DNA of 64,000 nt from Ochrobactrum sp. BTU1 (GCA_018798825.1 CP076354.1:558001-622000); one strand, 5' to 3'. Counted from the stretch's first letter, positions 18,817 to 27,894 are shown. Numbers and translations are program-made. Notes: generated by a model not told the origin, from the sequence alone.

Positions 18817-19236
18817 TTAATCCTGATCGAAGATCAGTGCATTGCCGTTCATGCAATAGCGCAGGCCGGTTGGCGGAGGGCCGTCCGGGAAAACGTGACC
18901 CAGATGTGCATCGCAATCCGAGCAACGAATTTCCGTGCGGTTCATACCGTAGGAGTGATCTTCAAATGCTGAGACGGCATCTGGTTCGATCGGCTGAAAG
19001 AAGCTCGGCCAGCCAGTGCCGGACTCGTATTTCGCTTCCGACTTGTAGAGTGGACGGTCGCAGCAAACACAACGATAGGTGCCGTGTAAGGAGCTGTCGA
19101 AGTTCGGGCTTGAAAAAGCGCGTTCCGTACCGTGCTGTCGGGTGATCTGATACTGGATCGGCGTAAGCTGTTCGCGCCATTCCGCATCGGTCTTCACAAC
19201 CTTCAATGGGCGGGTTTGATCGGTAGAGCTAGACAT
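18817..19236 (-). CDS. msrB: Peptide methionine-(R)-S-oxide reductase MsrB
   Basis: A 139-residue enzyme repairing R-methionine sulfoxide. Zinc-binding pairs are Cys56/Cys59 (CVCC) and Cys105/Cys108 (CSDC); the catalytic Cys128 is in [11 protein letters not shown]. The substrate-pocket motif SGTGWPSF is present. ATG at 19236 is preceded by AGAGGAGAT; the in-frame extension to 19290 is not needed. Confidence 0.95.
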   Translation of the reverse strand: MSSSTDQTRPLKVVKTDAEWREQLTPIQYQITRQHGTERAFSSPNFDSSLHGTYRCVCCDRPLYKSEAKYESGTGWPSFFQPIEPDAVSAFEDHSYGMNRTEIRCSDCDAHLGHVFPDGPPPTGLRYCMNGNALIFDQD

Positions 19237-19628
19237 ATATATCTCCTCTCTTGAGCGAAGCCGTATGGATTTGAATGCGGCACAGTGCAAACGGACATAA
19301 ACTCTTCAATATATTGTTGAATTGCTTGTGCGCTTAGATGCCTGCATGTGCTCTGCGTTTCGTAGCGATTATATAGTTCGTGGATAAGCCAAATGCGAGC
19401 TGATCTGAATGAAATATATTTTAATTATGCCTTTTTGCTGCCCGACTCCCTGTTCATGGTCGCAATCAATAAATTGTGTTTGTAGTGGCGTGGGTAAATA
19501 GACTTGGCAGAAAAAAACTATTGCTTATGTGTGAGCTACAAATTAATGAAGCTGCGGAAAAGAGATGCAAATCCCCCCATCTTTAAGAATATATGGCTGA
19601 GCTGAAAATAGCGTCAAACGCGTTTGGC
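19237..19628. other. AT-rich gene-free stretch between msrB and mucR
   Basis: Together with 19736-19965 this makes a gap of about 730 nt, the longest in the window outside a repeat cluster. It contains several A/T runs (for example ATATATTTTAATTATG near 19410) and no convincing ORF. MucR-type proteins bind AT-rich DNA and repress their own gene, so this may be the MucR autoregulatory region. Inference. Confidence 0.4.
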
Positions 19629-19735
19629 TACAGCATAATTCCTTAAACTTGAATCAGTTTAAGGTAAAGTTATGCTGTAAATATAGATTGTTAGAGCGAC
19701 CTTTGTGTGCCCAAGAGGGCGTACGGCGCTCTAGT
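19629..19735. repeat. Dispersed repeat, family A copy 2
   Basis: TACAGCATAATTCCTTAAAC...TTATGCTGTA, then TTAGAGCGACC...GGCGCTCTAG. Same two-module order and spacing as 14200-14303, with mostly conservative differences that keep the terminal symmetry. Confidence 0.85.
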
Positions 19736-19965
19736 TTGAACGGTAATTGGTTTTTTGTGTTTAAGTACATTGTATTTGCACAACCAAGAAGAAATCAATT
19801 CCGTTAATGTAAAGTGGTTTGACAATTCTATTGCAAATGGCACTATTCATTGGTATTCGCATCGCGAAATGAGTTGGGCAGGGCATAAGAATTCGCGTAG
19901 ACGGCAATCGGTTTTGAGAGTCGCAGTCTGCTTGATAAAAAGCAAAGACAAAAAAAGGAAATACA

Positions 19966-20394
19966 ATGGAAAACCCTGAAATTTACGACGAAAGCGCAGA
20001 GCTGCTTCTCAGCCTTACTGCTGATGTTGTTGCTGCTTACGTCGGAAACAACTCCATTCGTGCGAGCGAACTGCCTCTCCTGATTTCGGAAGTGCATTCT
20101 GCTTTCAAGCGTCACGTTGAGCGTGAAGAAGCTCCGGTCGTTGTTGAAAAGCCGAAGCCAGCCGTCAATCCAAAGAAGTCGGTTACTGACGATTACATCA
20201 TCTGCCTGGAAGATGGTAAGAAGTTCAAGTCGCTGAAGCGTCACCTGATGACTCATTACAGCATGACGCCAGAACAGTACCGTGAAAAGTGGGATCTCGA
20301 TCCTAATTACCCAATGGTTGCTCCAAATTATGCTGCAGCACGTTCGCGTCTTGCAAAGAAAATGGGTCTGGGCCGCAAGCCTAAGGACGCATAA
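19966..20394 (+). CDS. mucR: MucR/Ros-family zinc-finger transcriptional regulator
   Basis: A 142-residue global regulator, H-NS-like in behaviour in Brucella and rhizobia, controlling envelope and virulence genes and silencing AT-rich promoters. The N-terminal helical oligomerisation region (residues 1-50) is followed by a linker and the Ros zinc-finger domain: [31 protein letters not shown] with Cys80, His93 and His97. As in other MucR proteins the first Cys of the Ros C-X2-C pair is replaced. AAGGAAA lies before the ATG. A dispersed repeat begins 3 nt after the stop. Confidence 0.95.
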   Translation: MENPEIYDESAELLLSLTADVVAAYVGNNSIRASELPLLISEVHSAFKRHVEREEAPVVVEKPKPAVNPKKSVTDDYIICLEDGKKFKSLKRHLMTHYSMTPEQYREKWDLDPNYPMVAPNYAAARSRLAKKMGLGRKPKDA

Positions 20395-20396
20395 TT

Positions 20397-20502
20397 ATAG
20401 CATCTCCAGCAAGAGTGCGAAGCGGTTTTGCGTTGGACAATGCATAAAACCAAACAGTTACAGTGGTTCCAACGATTCAGTCTGAACTGGAGCCGCTGTA
20501 AT
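20397..20502. repeat. Dispersed repeat, family B copy
   Basis: ATAGCATCTCCAGCAAGAG...GGAGCCGCTGTAA. It aligns along its full length with 29556-29660 (AGTGCGAAGCGGTTTTGCGT is shared exactly). Confidence 0.88.
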
Positions 20503-20614
20503 CAAATCTTGGTATCCGAAGCTTGTGTTTCGATACTGACATGCGATTTGTTTGATGATGGCTCGGAATACATGAGGTAACCTTCATGCTCTCCGGGCCA
20601 TTATTCATTTGAAT

Positions 20615-20913
20615 TTATAGCATCGACTTTTGCTTTGCTTTTATCCCGCATAGCCGGTCCAAAGCCTGTTTTAATGCAATATGTCGATTAAGATCATAGC
20701 TCCAGTGTCCGCGCACACCACGAAGACGTTCGCGTTCGATAGGCGGTTTAGGCGGCCTTTTGCCTGCCGCTGCTCCTCAGCTGGGGCGCGGAGAAGCTTA
20801 TCCATATCAATCCCAGCTATGATTTGCAGCGCTGCGCGTTGTATCGCGCTCATGCGCTCTTCTTTGCGCGCGTTCAAAAAGGTTTGGGTTGCTTCTCTTA
20901 GGGCTAATTCCAT
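20615..20913 (-). pseudogene. Small conserved-type helical protein gene with an apparent -1 frameshift
   Basis: ATG at 20913 has GGAG seven bases upstream and opens MELALREATQTFLNARKEER... The frame as written ends at 20671 after 80 residues with an uncharacteristic hydrophobic tail. If one base is restored near 20739-20742 (minus strand CCTATCG), the frame continues ERERLRGVRGHWSYDLNRH, then IALKQALDRL, to a stop at 20615-20617. That gives a smooth 99-residue basic, helical product. I believe this tail belongs to a small protein found in related genomes, but could not check. Either a real inactivating deletion, a sequencing error, or recoding. Confidence 0.65.
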
Positions 20914-21097
20914 TATCATACTCCTCGTCGGCTTAATTTGGTGCCGAAAGGATCGCGCATTTCGCGCTTTGATGGATAAATTCCTATTATTTATAATTTT
21001 GTTAGACGCGGTATCAATTTTCTGTTGTAAAAAACTTATCCACGCTTGCAAACTCCTCACTATAAGAAGATATTCCTATTACGGTGAGGAAAGATGA

Positions 21098-21550
21098 ATG
21101 TCTTTGGAACTAACAGATATCATCCATACCCGGGCTGAAGCTCTTGAGGCTTTGAAGGTGATTGCGGCGCGACACGGTCGAGCCCTCAGGATAGATAATT
21201 CTGGTCGTGCGTTGGGTCGCAGGCGCCAGGAAAAAAGCGTGGAACTCTGTGACGCGTTGATCGATTTGTTGTCGGCACATTTTTCTGTAAGCGGCGCTGA
21301 ACTGCGCCCACCGCTAAGATGCAGAAGAGAAGTAGCACAGGTCAGACAGATCGGAATGTATTTGGCGCACACATCGTTTGGAATGGTGATGAGCGAGGTT
21401 GCATGTGGGTTTTCGAGAGACAGGAGCACCGTTGTTTATGCGTGTCATCTTGTTGAAGACAGACGTGATGACGAAGATTTCGATGCAGTGGTTTCCACAC
21501 TTGAAAAGGTTGTGAATTCAGGGTTCTCGGCTTGGAGGATGGCAGCATGA
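21098..21550 (+). CDS. DnaA domain-IV-like helix-turn-helix protein
   Basis: A 150-residue protein whose C-terminal two-thirds resembles the DNA-binding domain IV of DnaA: EVAQVRQIGMYLAHTSFGMVMSEVACGFSRDRSTVVYACHLVED. SRDRSTVVYA takes the place of the DnaA signature GRDHTTVLHA. No AAA+ domain is present, so it is not an initiator ATPase. GAGG is eight bases before the ATG. Its stop overlaps the start of the DUF6456 gene (ATGA), so the two are co-translated. Role unknown; sequence-specific DNA binding is inferred. Confidence 0.78.
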   Translation: MSLELTDIIHTRAEALEALKVIAARHGRALRIDNSGRALGRRRQEKSVELCDALIDLLSAHFSVSGAELRPPLRCRREVAQVRQIGMYLAHTSFGMVMSEVACGFSRDRSTVVYACHLVEDRRDDEDFDAVVSTLEKVVNSGFSAWRMAA

Positions 21551-22338
21551 GCGTGGCGTTATCAGCTTCTGAAACAAGATTGGTCCGCTTTTTAAAGCAG
21601 GGCGGCTGCGAAATGCAGGATTCCGTTCGCGAAACGCATGTATTGCTGGTTGGCGAGCAGGGAACCATTGCCGCAACGCGTATCGAGATCAGCGAAATGC
21701 AGAAGCGCGGCGTCATCATCTGTGATGGCCAGCGCCTGGCTCTCTCTGGGCCAATCCGCAAGGTCGCTGCAAAATGTGCCAAACCCGCAAAGACAGCGCG
21801 GGTCAGTCAGACAATTGAAACGGAGCAGGGGGAGACTGTTGAAATTAATCCAGCCGAATCTCCGCTCGCAAAGCTTTATCGCCTTAGAAGTGCCGATGGT
21901 TGCAGCTTCATTTCTGAGGACGAGTTTCGGGCAGGCGAGCGCCTAAGAGCTGATTTCACGCGCGGTTCTTTAATGCCTTCGATTTCTGCGCGATGGGATG
22001 CAAGTGTGGGCAATTCGGGTCGTTCCGGTCCCGGCGGGATGGCCGAGCTGACTGATATTGCACTGGCGAGCAGAATCCGTGTGGAGCGTGCGCTGGAAGC
22101 GGTTGGCCCCGAACTTAGCGGGGTCCTGATTGATATCTGTTGCTTCCTGAAGGGATTGGAAACAGTCGAGCGTGAGCGTCAATGGCCGGTGCGTTCAGGA
22201 AAGATGTTGCTAAAAATGGGGCTGGCAATGCTGAATAGGCACTATAATCCGCCGCGCGCAGTCGAACATAGGTCGCCGACAGTCCTGCATTGGGGTGCGG
22301 ACGATTATCGTCCGACTGCTCGTCCCAGCCAGGGTTGA
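21547..22338 (+). CDS. DUF6456 protein
   Basis: A 263-residue protein. The N-terminal 60 residues (LSASETRLVRFLKQGG...ISEMQKRGVIICDGQRLAL) look like a winged-helix region. The C-terminal half (LYRLRSADGCSFISEDEFRAGERLRADFTRG...ALEAVGPELSGVLIDICCFLKGLETVERERQWPVRSGKMLLKMGLAMLNRHY) is the part I associate with DUF6456. ATG at 21547 overlaps the stop of the DnaA-like gene. Probably a DNA-associated partner of that protein; no function known. Confidence 0.75.
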   Translation: MSVALSASETRLVRFLKQGGCEMQDSVRETHVLLVGEQGTIAATRIEISEMQKRGVIICDGQRLALSGPIRKVAAKCAKPAKTARVSQTIETEQGETVEINPAESPLAKLYRLRSADGCSFISEDEFRAGERLRADFTRGSLMPSISARWDASVGNSGRSGPGGMAELTDIALASRIRVERALEAVGPELSGVLIDICCFLKGLETVERERQWPVRSGKMLLKMGLAMLNRHYNPPRAVEHRSPTVLHWGADDYRPTARPSQG

Positions 22339-22412
22339 GTGGGGGTGCTCATTTTGACCGCATTGACCCTTTGAAGACTTTGAACAACAAAGCATTAGCA
22401 GCGGGGGTGAAA

Positions 22413-23738
22413 ATGCAAAGCAATCGGCAAAGTCTTGAACGAGTTCTTGCAGAGCTTGAAGCTCGAGCGAAAACCGAACGTGTCTTCGGTAAGATTTATG
22501 CCGAAACCGCGCGTAATGAAGCCGATGCCGCTGATCAGCGCATCAAAGAAGGACGTTCCCGCGGACCTCTGGACGGTCGGATTGTATCGATCAAGGATCT
22601 ATTCGATGTAACTGGCGAGCCAACGCTCGCTGGTTCCATCGTGCGTAAAATTGGATCGCCTGCCACCAATGATGCCCTCATTGTGCAACGTTTGAGGGAT
22701 GCGGGCGCGATCATTGTCGGTAAAACGCATATGACGGAATTCGCCTTTACTGCAGTCGGATTAAACCCCCATTACGGCGTGCCAGCCAATGCAGTGGACC
22801 CAACGCGCGTTCCTGGTGGTTCATCGTCGGGGGCGGCAGTTTCGGTTGCAGAAGGTACGAGCGAAATCGCCATAGGTTCAGATACTGGCGGCTCTGTGCG
22901 AATCCCTGCCGCTTTGAATGGCGTAGTTGGCTTCAAACCAACCGCTAAACGCATTCCGCTGGATGGCGCATTTCCACTGGCCCCCTCACTTGATTCTATC
23001 GGGCCTCTGGCGCGGACGGTTGCGGATTGCATTCTGACGGACGCGATAATGGCTGGCGAAGCGTCTGTTCTGCCTGATGCTGCAGATTTGAGCACGCTAA
23101 CGGTTGGTTTGCCGGAAGGCGTGCTCTTGGCTGATATGGAGCCGGAAGTAGCGGAAGCTTTTGGTGAGGCGTTAAACGCTCTCAAAAATGCGGGCGTGAG
23201 GATCGTCTCGCTTGAGGTCAACGATCTTATCTTAGAGCTGCGCAAAGCAGCACGGATTGGTTCGATTGCCGGTATTGAAGCAAGCCATGTTCATGCTGAC
23301 ACCTGGCTCAAAGACCCGGATGCAAATGTTGATCATCGGGTGAAGTACACGCTTGCGGAACGCTTGAATGTCTCAGATCAGGCATATGAAGAGCTGATGC
23401 AGACGCGGAAAAATCTGGTTCAGGAAATGGACCGGCGATTGGGTGGCATGGATTTCTTCGTAACCCCCACGACGCCAATTGTTGCGCCGACGATTGCGTC
23501 TGTCAGCGAAGATCCCGTTGAATATGACCGTGTTGAAGGATTGCTGCTGCGTAACACGCAGATCGCCAATCAATTCGACCTTTGCAGCATCACTCTGCCG
23601 ATGCCGGTTAAAGGAATGCCAGCAGGATTCATGCTGACAGCCCGAAACGGTGCCGACAAGTTGTTGTTTGCTGCAGCTCTTGCCGTCGAAAAATTGCTAG
23701 AGCGTCTCCCGAAAAGCGGGAACCGGTTTTCGGAATAA
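22413..23738 (+). CDS. Amidase (amidase signature family)
   Basis: A 441-residue hydrolase of carboxylic amides. The amidase-signature Ser-Ser-Lys triad is visible: Lys in SIKDLFDVTG, the GGSSSGAAVSVA loop and the nucleophile Ser region GSDTGGSVRIPAALNG. ATG 22413 follows GGGGG; a longer frame extends to 22290 over the DUF6456 end but is unlikely. The last eleven residues (RLPKSGNRFSE) are encoded by a dispersed repeat copy, so the native C-terminus has probably been replaced. Substrate unknown. Confidence 0.88.
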   Translation: MQSNRQSLERVLAELEARAKTERVFGKIYAETARNEADAADQRIKEGRSRGPLDGRIVSIKDLFDVTGEPTLAGSIVRKIGSPATNDALIVQRLRDAGAIIVGKTHMTEFAFTAVGLNPHYGVPANAVDPTRVPGGSSSGAAVSVAEGTSEIAIGSDTGGSVRIPAALNGVVGFKPTAKRIPLDGAFPLAPSLDSIGPLARTVADCILTDAIMAGEASVLPDAADLSTLTVGLPEGVLLADMEPEVAEAFGEALNALKNAGVRIVSLEVNDLILELRKAARIGSIAGIEASHVHADTWLKDPDANVDHRVKYTLAERLNVSDQAYEELMQTRKNLVQEMDRRLGGMDFFVTPTTPIVAPTIASVSEDPVEYDRVEGLLLRNTQIANQFDLCSITLPMPVKGMPAGFMLTARNGADKLLFAAALAVEKLLERLPKSGNRFSE

Positions 23739-23803
23739 GATGCGCCTAAAAACAACCAGATAAAGCATTTCCAATGATTCAATCTGAACAGGAAATGCTT
23801 TAG
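23698..23803. repeat. Dispersed repeat, family B variant, spanning two gene ends
   Basis: TAGAGCGTCTCCCGAAAAGCG...AGGAAATGCTTTAGG. The CCCGAAAAG(C/T)GGGAACCG core is shared with 40073-40172. The left part encodes the amidase C-terminus and stop; the right edge contains the stop codon of the convergent sufE. Confidence 0.8.
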
Positions 23804-24225
23804 GCTGAGACTTTCAATGCTGCCGCATCGCGGCGGATGCGCGCGACCATGGAGCGAAGACCATTTGAACGCTGTGGCGTAAGATGCTCATCAAGTCCGA
23901 GCTTCTTCAGCACCTCTTCCGGATCGGAAGCGACGATTTCAGACGCTTTACGACCGGAATAGAATGCAAGCACAATAGCAACGAGACCGCGGACGATATG
24001 AGCGTCAGAATCGCCGAGAAATTCGACAACCGGATCATTGCCTTCATGTGGAATAGTCTTCAGCCACACCTGGCTGACGCAGCCTTGAACCTTATGCGCC
24101 GCGTCACGGGCATCATCTGGATAGGCTGGCAATTCCTTACCAAGATCAATCACATAGCGATAGCGATCTTCCCAATCGTCGAGAAATTCGAAGTCGGAGA
24201 TTATGCTGTCGATTGTGGTCGTCAT
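23800..24225 (-). CDS. sufE: SufE-family cysteine desulfurase activator
   Basis: A 141-residue protein that accepts persulfide sulfur from a SufS-type desulfurase for Fe-S cluster assembly. The acceptor Cys49 lies in KVQGCVSQVWL; other SufE features are WEDRYRYVIDLGKELP and IVRGLVAIVLAFYSG. No suf operon is adjacent. Its stop codon (23800-23802) falls in the edge of a dispersed repeat. Upstream Shine-Dalgarno is weak. Confidence 0.93.
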   Translation of the reverse strand: MTTTIDSIISDFEFLDDWEDRYRYVIDLGKELPAYPDDARDAAHKVQGCVSQVWLKTIPHEGNDPVVEFLGDSDAHIVRGLVAIVLAFYSGRKASEIVASDPEEVLKKLGLDEHLTPQRSNGLRSMVARIRRDAAALKVSA

Positions 24226-24298
24226 GATATTTGCTCAGATTTGATCCCGGATATGCCGTCTATATAGGGATAAATGTGACAAAGGTCACGGAAAAGCA

Positions 24299-24763
24299 TC
24301 ACTTGCGTGCGGGAATTGCACCTGTGGAAGAATGATCAAGTGCGCGCAGTGCTTCAGCGCGTGGCGTAGGGATCGGAATGGCATGGAGTAAGCTTTTCGT
24401 GGGCTGCTCCGTCGTTGTGTCCTGCGTTACAGTAACTGGCGACGCAGTCTTCGGCTTTGTACCGAAGCGATCGCTTAAATATTCAAGTACCCCGCCGCTG
24501 CGTTCCAGCACACCGCTCGCGGCGCTGGAAAGAACAGACGCGCCGTTTTCACATAAAGCAGGGTTGTTTACGCAAAGCTTGCCCAGTTCCAGGGCCGTTT
24601 TGCCATTATTGAGCAATTGGTCAATCGAATCCGGCTCCGCTTTGGTTTGAACCGGAGCGCTGTTCTTCGTCGATGTGTTTTCCTGATCCGCAGGAAAGAA
24701 GTGCGGCATCACCATGAATGCCAGCGACAGCCAGATTGCGGATTTGATGAGAAAACGGATCAT
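24299..24763 (-). CDS. DUF5330 protein, membrane-anchored
   Basis: A 154-residue protein with an N-terminal hydrophobic helix (FLIKSAIWLSLAFMVMPHFF), probably an anchor or signal. A periplasmic segment with two Cys (GKLCVNNPALCENG) and a Pro/Thr-rich tail follow. The LGKLCVNNPALC core is what I associate with DUF5330 of Rhizobiales. Function unknown. The 306-nt gap that follows (24764-25069) separates it from the divergent kinase gene and shows no clear element beyond A-rich stretches. Confidence 0.75.
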   Translation of the reverse strand: MIRFLIKSAIWLSLAFMVMPHFFPADQENTSTKNSAPVQTKAEPDSIDQLLNNGKTALELGKLCVNNPALCENGASVLSSAASGVLERSGGVLEYLSDRFGTKPKTASPVTVTQDTTTEQPTKSLLHAIPIPTPRAEALRALDHSSTGAIPARK

Positions 24764-25069
24764 TAGCTCAAAAATGTTGATCGGAAGCTTCGGGGCTATT
24801 CTCTACGGAATTTGAAAAGATTCCGTAACTGACGGATTCGACGCATTCATGACATGAAACAAATGCCGAGAGCCGAAGGCCTTGATGTCACTTGTCTACC
24901 TTCTGTTTACCATAGTGAAAAAACCCGGCCTCTGAACCCTCAGATTTTGGCTCAATGGACGCAACACGGTTCAGTTTTATCGTTTCTTTAAAGCCTCACC
25001 TGCAATTCTACTGTCGACGGGCTGATCCCTGATGGTGAAGCCAAACGAGTATTGAGTGAGTAAGGCAAG

Positions 25070-26920
25070 TTGAACGCCATTCTTTTGAACGCAGCACAGA
25101 TCGTAGGCACGCAGGTGCAGGCGCTCGCGCGTTTTCACGAACGTTTCTGTCAGCGCTGGACTGAGCAATCAGACGCGTCTGCGATTCGCGTCGTCGGCTC
25201 ATTCATGCTTTTCCCGGTTCTCTTGTTTGCTGCGGTACTCGCATCCGGCGTGGTGACTGATATTGCAGCCATAGCCGTTCTCGCGGCGAGCCTTGCAGGC
25301 GTTGCCATGATTTTTTGTGCTCTGAGCCTGATGGGCTTGAGTGCCGCAGTCCTTGGCGGTCTGAATTTTGCCGCCTATGGCGCAGGGCTGGTTTCAATTG
25401 CCGCCTTCGCGAATACCGGCAATGTCACGCTTTGGCTTATGGCTGCAGCTTTGCCGTTGGAAGCATGGTTCGTGAGCCGCAAGCCTATGGCAACACTTGG
25501 CGGCGCAGTTGTTGCGGCTTCCGTACTAAGTGCGTTTGGGTTGATCGGCGGCGCCACCGTTACTGGTGTATCATCGGTCTCATTGCTTGTTTTGATGCTT
25601 TACATGGCGAGCCTCGTTGCGCGCAGCTTCATGATCCGAAGCGCGATAACAGCGGCGCCACAGACTTTGAACAAGCCTGTCGTTGCTGAAGGCGATGTGC
25701 AGCTTTCGATGGATGCTGAAGGTATTGTATCGGAAATTGATGCGAAGTCTGCCGCTGTTCTGGGCGTCGAACCCAAGATGCTGGAAGGCACGGCACTGAT
25801 TGATCGCGTTCATGTGGCTGATCGCGTGCAATATTTGTCGCTTCTCGCAGACCTGCGTTCGTCGCGCACTGCCCGCGCAGCAGATATTCGTCTGCGCACA
25901 CTGGAAAACGGTAGCCCGGTCTTTCTGTCATTCCGCATGGATGGTGCGGCAATGAATGGCGTGATCACGCTGATCGGACGTTCGCTTGAAGGTGAGCAGA
26001 AGCTCATTGAGGAAATCAATGCGCTGAAGGCGCAGCTTGAAGCGGAACGCATCGGCAAAGGTCGATTGCTCGCAACTGTCAGCCACGAGCTGCGTACGCC
26101 GCTCAATTCGATCATCGGCTTCTCCGATATGCTGTCGCATGAAATGGGATGCCAGCTGCAGAATGAAAAGCAGCGTGAATATGCCGGTCTCATTCACAAG
26201 TCGGGTCACTATCTGCTCGAGCTGGTCAATTCGGTCCTTGATAATTCAAGGCTGGAAACCGGCACGTATCGGATCGAACCGAAGAGCTTCAGCTTCCGTG
26301 ATGCTGCTGAACTGTGTGCAGCAGTTATGCTGCCGCTCGCTGAAAAGAAGGGTCTTGCCTTCTGTCATCGTGTGAACGCGACAACCGGGGAGGTCGTTGC
26401 TGACCGCCGCGCAGTCCAGCAGATTTTGCTTAATCTTGCTGCCAATGCGGTGAAGTTTACCGAGACTGGCGGCTGCGTCACCATCGACGCTACCCGCGTC
26501 ATGATTGATGGACGTCCACAGTTGGAAATCATCGTTGCCGATACAGGTATCGGTATTGAACCGGAAGATATGCAGCGCATTGGATCGCCTTTCGTGCGAG
26601 CTGACAATAATTATACGCGCGCGCAAGAGGGAAGTGGACTTGGCCTTTCAGTGGTCAAGGGGCTGGTCGAGCTTCATCAGGGCTCGATGACCATTAAGAG
26701 CTGTGTGGGTGAGGGAACGGTCGTAACTGTTCTTCTGCCAGTCGCAGGCCCGCAAAAACTGCTTGAGCAGGATTCTTTGGGAGAAGAAGATCAACAGAAG
26801 CTTGGCACGGTGATTGATATCCACCGTCACCAGGGAGAACGGATTAATGAGTGGCAGAAAGACGAAAACCGGGACCAAGGCCCAGAGCGGATCGATGCGC
26901 AAACCCGCAAAACGGCATAG
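25070..26920 (+). CDS. Membrane sensor histidine kinase (PAS-HisKA-HATPase), PleC/DivJ type
   Basis: A 616-residue kinase. About six hydrophobic helices cover residues 40-190; a PAS-like region (about 205-310) and short coiled linker follow. The HisKA phosphoacceptor is [17 protein letters not shown] and the HATPase boxes are NLAANAVKFTE, ADTGIGIEPED and GSGLGLSVVKGLVELHQG. The H-box plus GHYLLELVNSVLDNSRLETG resembles the DivJ/PleC/PdhS cell-cycle group of alphaproteobacteria; which member is uncertain. Starts at TTG with AAGG upstream. Its last 74 nt overlap the next gene in another frame. Confidence 0.85.
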   Translation: MNAILLNAAQIVGTQVQALARFHERFCQRWTEQSDASAIRVVGSFMLFPVLLFAAVLASGVVTDIAAIAVLAASLAGVAMIFCALSLMGLSAAVLGGLNFAAYGAGLVSIAAFANTGNVTLWLMAAALPLEAWFVSRKPMATLGGAVVAASVLSAFGLIGGATVTGVSSVSLLVLMLYMASLVARSFMIRSAITAAPQTLNKPVVAEGDVQLSMDAEGIVSEIDAKSAAVLGVEPKMLEGTALIDRVHVADRVQYLSLLADLRSSRTARAADIRLRTLENGSPVFLSFRMDGAAMNGVITLIGRSLEGEQKLIEEINALKAQLEAERIGKGRLLATVSHELRTPLNSIIGFSDMLSHEMGCQLQNEKQREYAGLIHKSGHYLLELVNSVLDNSRLETGTYRIEPKSFSFRDAAELCAAVMLPLAEKKGLAFCHRVNATTGEVVADRRAVQQILLNLAANAVKFTETGGCVTIDATRVMIDGRPQLEIIVADTGIGIEPEDMQRIGSPFVRADNNYTRAQEGSGLGLSVVKGLVELHQGSMTIKSCVGEGTVVTVLLPVAGPQKLLEQDSLGEEDQQKLGTVIDIHRHQGERINEWQKDENRDQGPERIDAQTRKTA

Positions 26921-27881
26921 TCTCGGTCGCCGCCTCCTTCAGTTCTTTTTCAATTCTGCTTCTAAGCTGGCGATAGCTGCTGGCGAATTCATTGTGCGCA
27001 ACCCCGTGCTAACCGGTGGTGCGACGGCCTTTGCTGTGGTGATGGGCTTTGTTTCAGCCAATGCGCTTTGGTACCAGCCAGAAGCGCACAATGCCGTCTT
27101 CTTCAAAACCCGTGCGGACTTTGTGTTCAAGGCAACGCCGCGTGCGGTTCTGCCGGGCACGGCTGCTGCCAACAAATCTGAGGAAACAGCACCTACCCAA
27201 ACGGCAAATGCGGAAACACCCGCAACGGCTGAGACGAAGCCAGATCAGCAACCGACGGAAACTGCGGACCTGTCTCCTGATCGGCTGCAAACGACCGGCT
27301 CGATTGATGAAATGCTGCCCGCCCTTGCGCCAAATGCCGATATTGAAATTGCTCGACTGCAGCAGAGATTGCTGACGCTCGGCATCTATAAAGGTGCTGT
27401 CGACGGATTTACCGGTCCGCAAACACGCGAAGCAATTGAGCGTTGGCAGGCACTTCAAAAGAAGGTAGGCGTTCCGGCACAAAGTGGCGCGGTGCAGACG
27501 GCGAATGAAGATGATGTCGCTAAGGTGATTGATCTAGCGGTGCCGTCCCCAAGGCCTGAACCGGCAGTTTTGAAAATCGACGCATCAGCAAAACGTGCGC
27601 CTGACCTTGCATCGCTGGAAAGCAAGCCGAGGCAGGAAAAGAAGCAGCTGGCTGCAGAACCTGCCGTACAACAGCAGGCAAAGATTTCCTCGCAGGATAT
27701 CGTGCGGGTGCAGGCAGGCCTCAAAGCCTTCGGCAACGAAATGGTGAGCGTTGATGGTGTTCCGGGTAAATCCACGCAGGACGCGATTCGCGAGTTCCAG
27801 AAGCTGTTCAATCTTCGTGTCACCGGCGAAGTGGATGCCGCACTGATTTCTAAGATGCGTGAGATCGGTCTCATCAGTTGA
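26847..27881 (+). CDS. Membrane protein with two peptidoglycan-binding domains
   Basis: A 344-residue protein. A short basic cytoplasmic N-terminus precedes one membrane helix (NPVLTGGATAFAVVMGFVSANALWY, about residues 55-75). The periplasmic part contains a Thr/Ala/Pro-rich linker and two PG_binding_1-type repeats: LQQRLLTLGIYKGAVDGFTGPQTREAIERWQ and VQAGLKAFGNEMVSVDGVPGKSTQDAIREFQ. ATG 26847 is preceded by GGGAGA and lies inside the 3' end of the kinase gene, so expression is coupled. It may link the kinase to wall status; inference. Confidence 0.82.
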   Translation: MSGRKTKTGTKAQSGSMRKPAKRHSLGRRLLQFFFNSASKLAIAAGEFIVRNPVLTGGATAFAVVMGFVSANALWYQPEAHNAVFFKTRADFVFKATPRAVLPGTAAANKSEETAPTQTANAETPATAETKPDQQPTETADLSPDRLQTTGSIDEMLPALAPNADIEIARLQQRLLTLGIYKGAVDGFTGPQTREAIERWQALQKKVGVPAQSGAVQTANEDDVAKVIDLAVPSPRPEPAVLKIDASAKRAPDLASLESKPRQEKKQLAAEPAVQQQAKISSQDIVRVQAGLKAFGNEMVSVDGVPGKSTQDAIREFQKLFNLRVTGEVDAALISKMREIGLIS

Positions 27882-27894
27882 TGCAGGGTAAACT

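Noticed and set aside
19755..19979. Short plus-strand open frame before mucR
   Set aside because: No ribosome binding site and an overlap with the mucR start; reads as random AT-rich sequence.
20681..21097. Plus-strand open frame of 138 codons beside mucR
   Set aside because: Composition (Arg/Ala/Ser-rich, irregular) and lack of a start signal; the minus-strand frame has a proper ribosome binding site and a continuous helical product once one base is restored.
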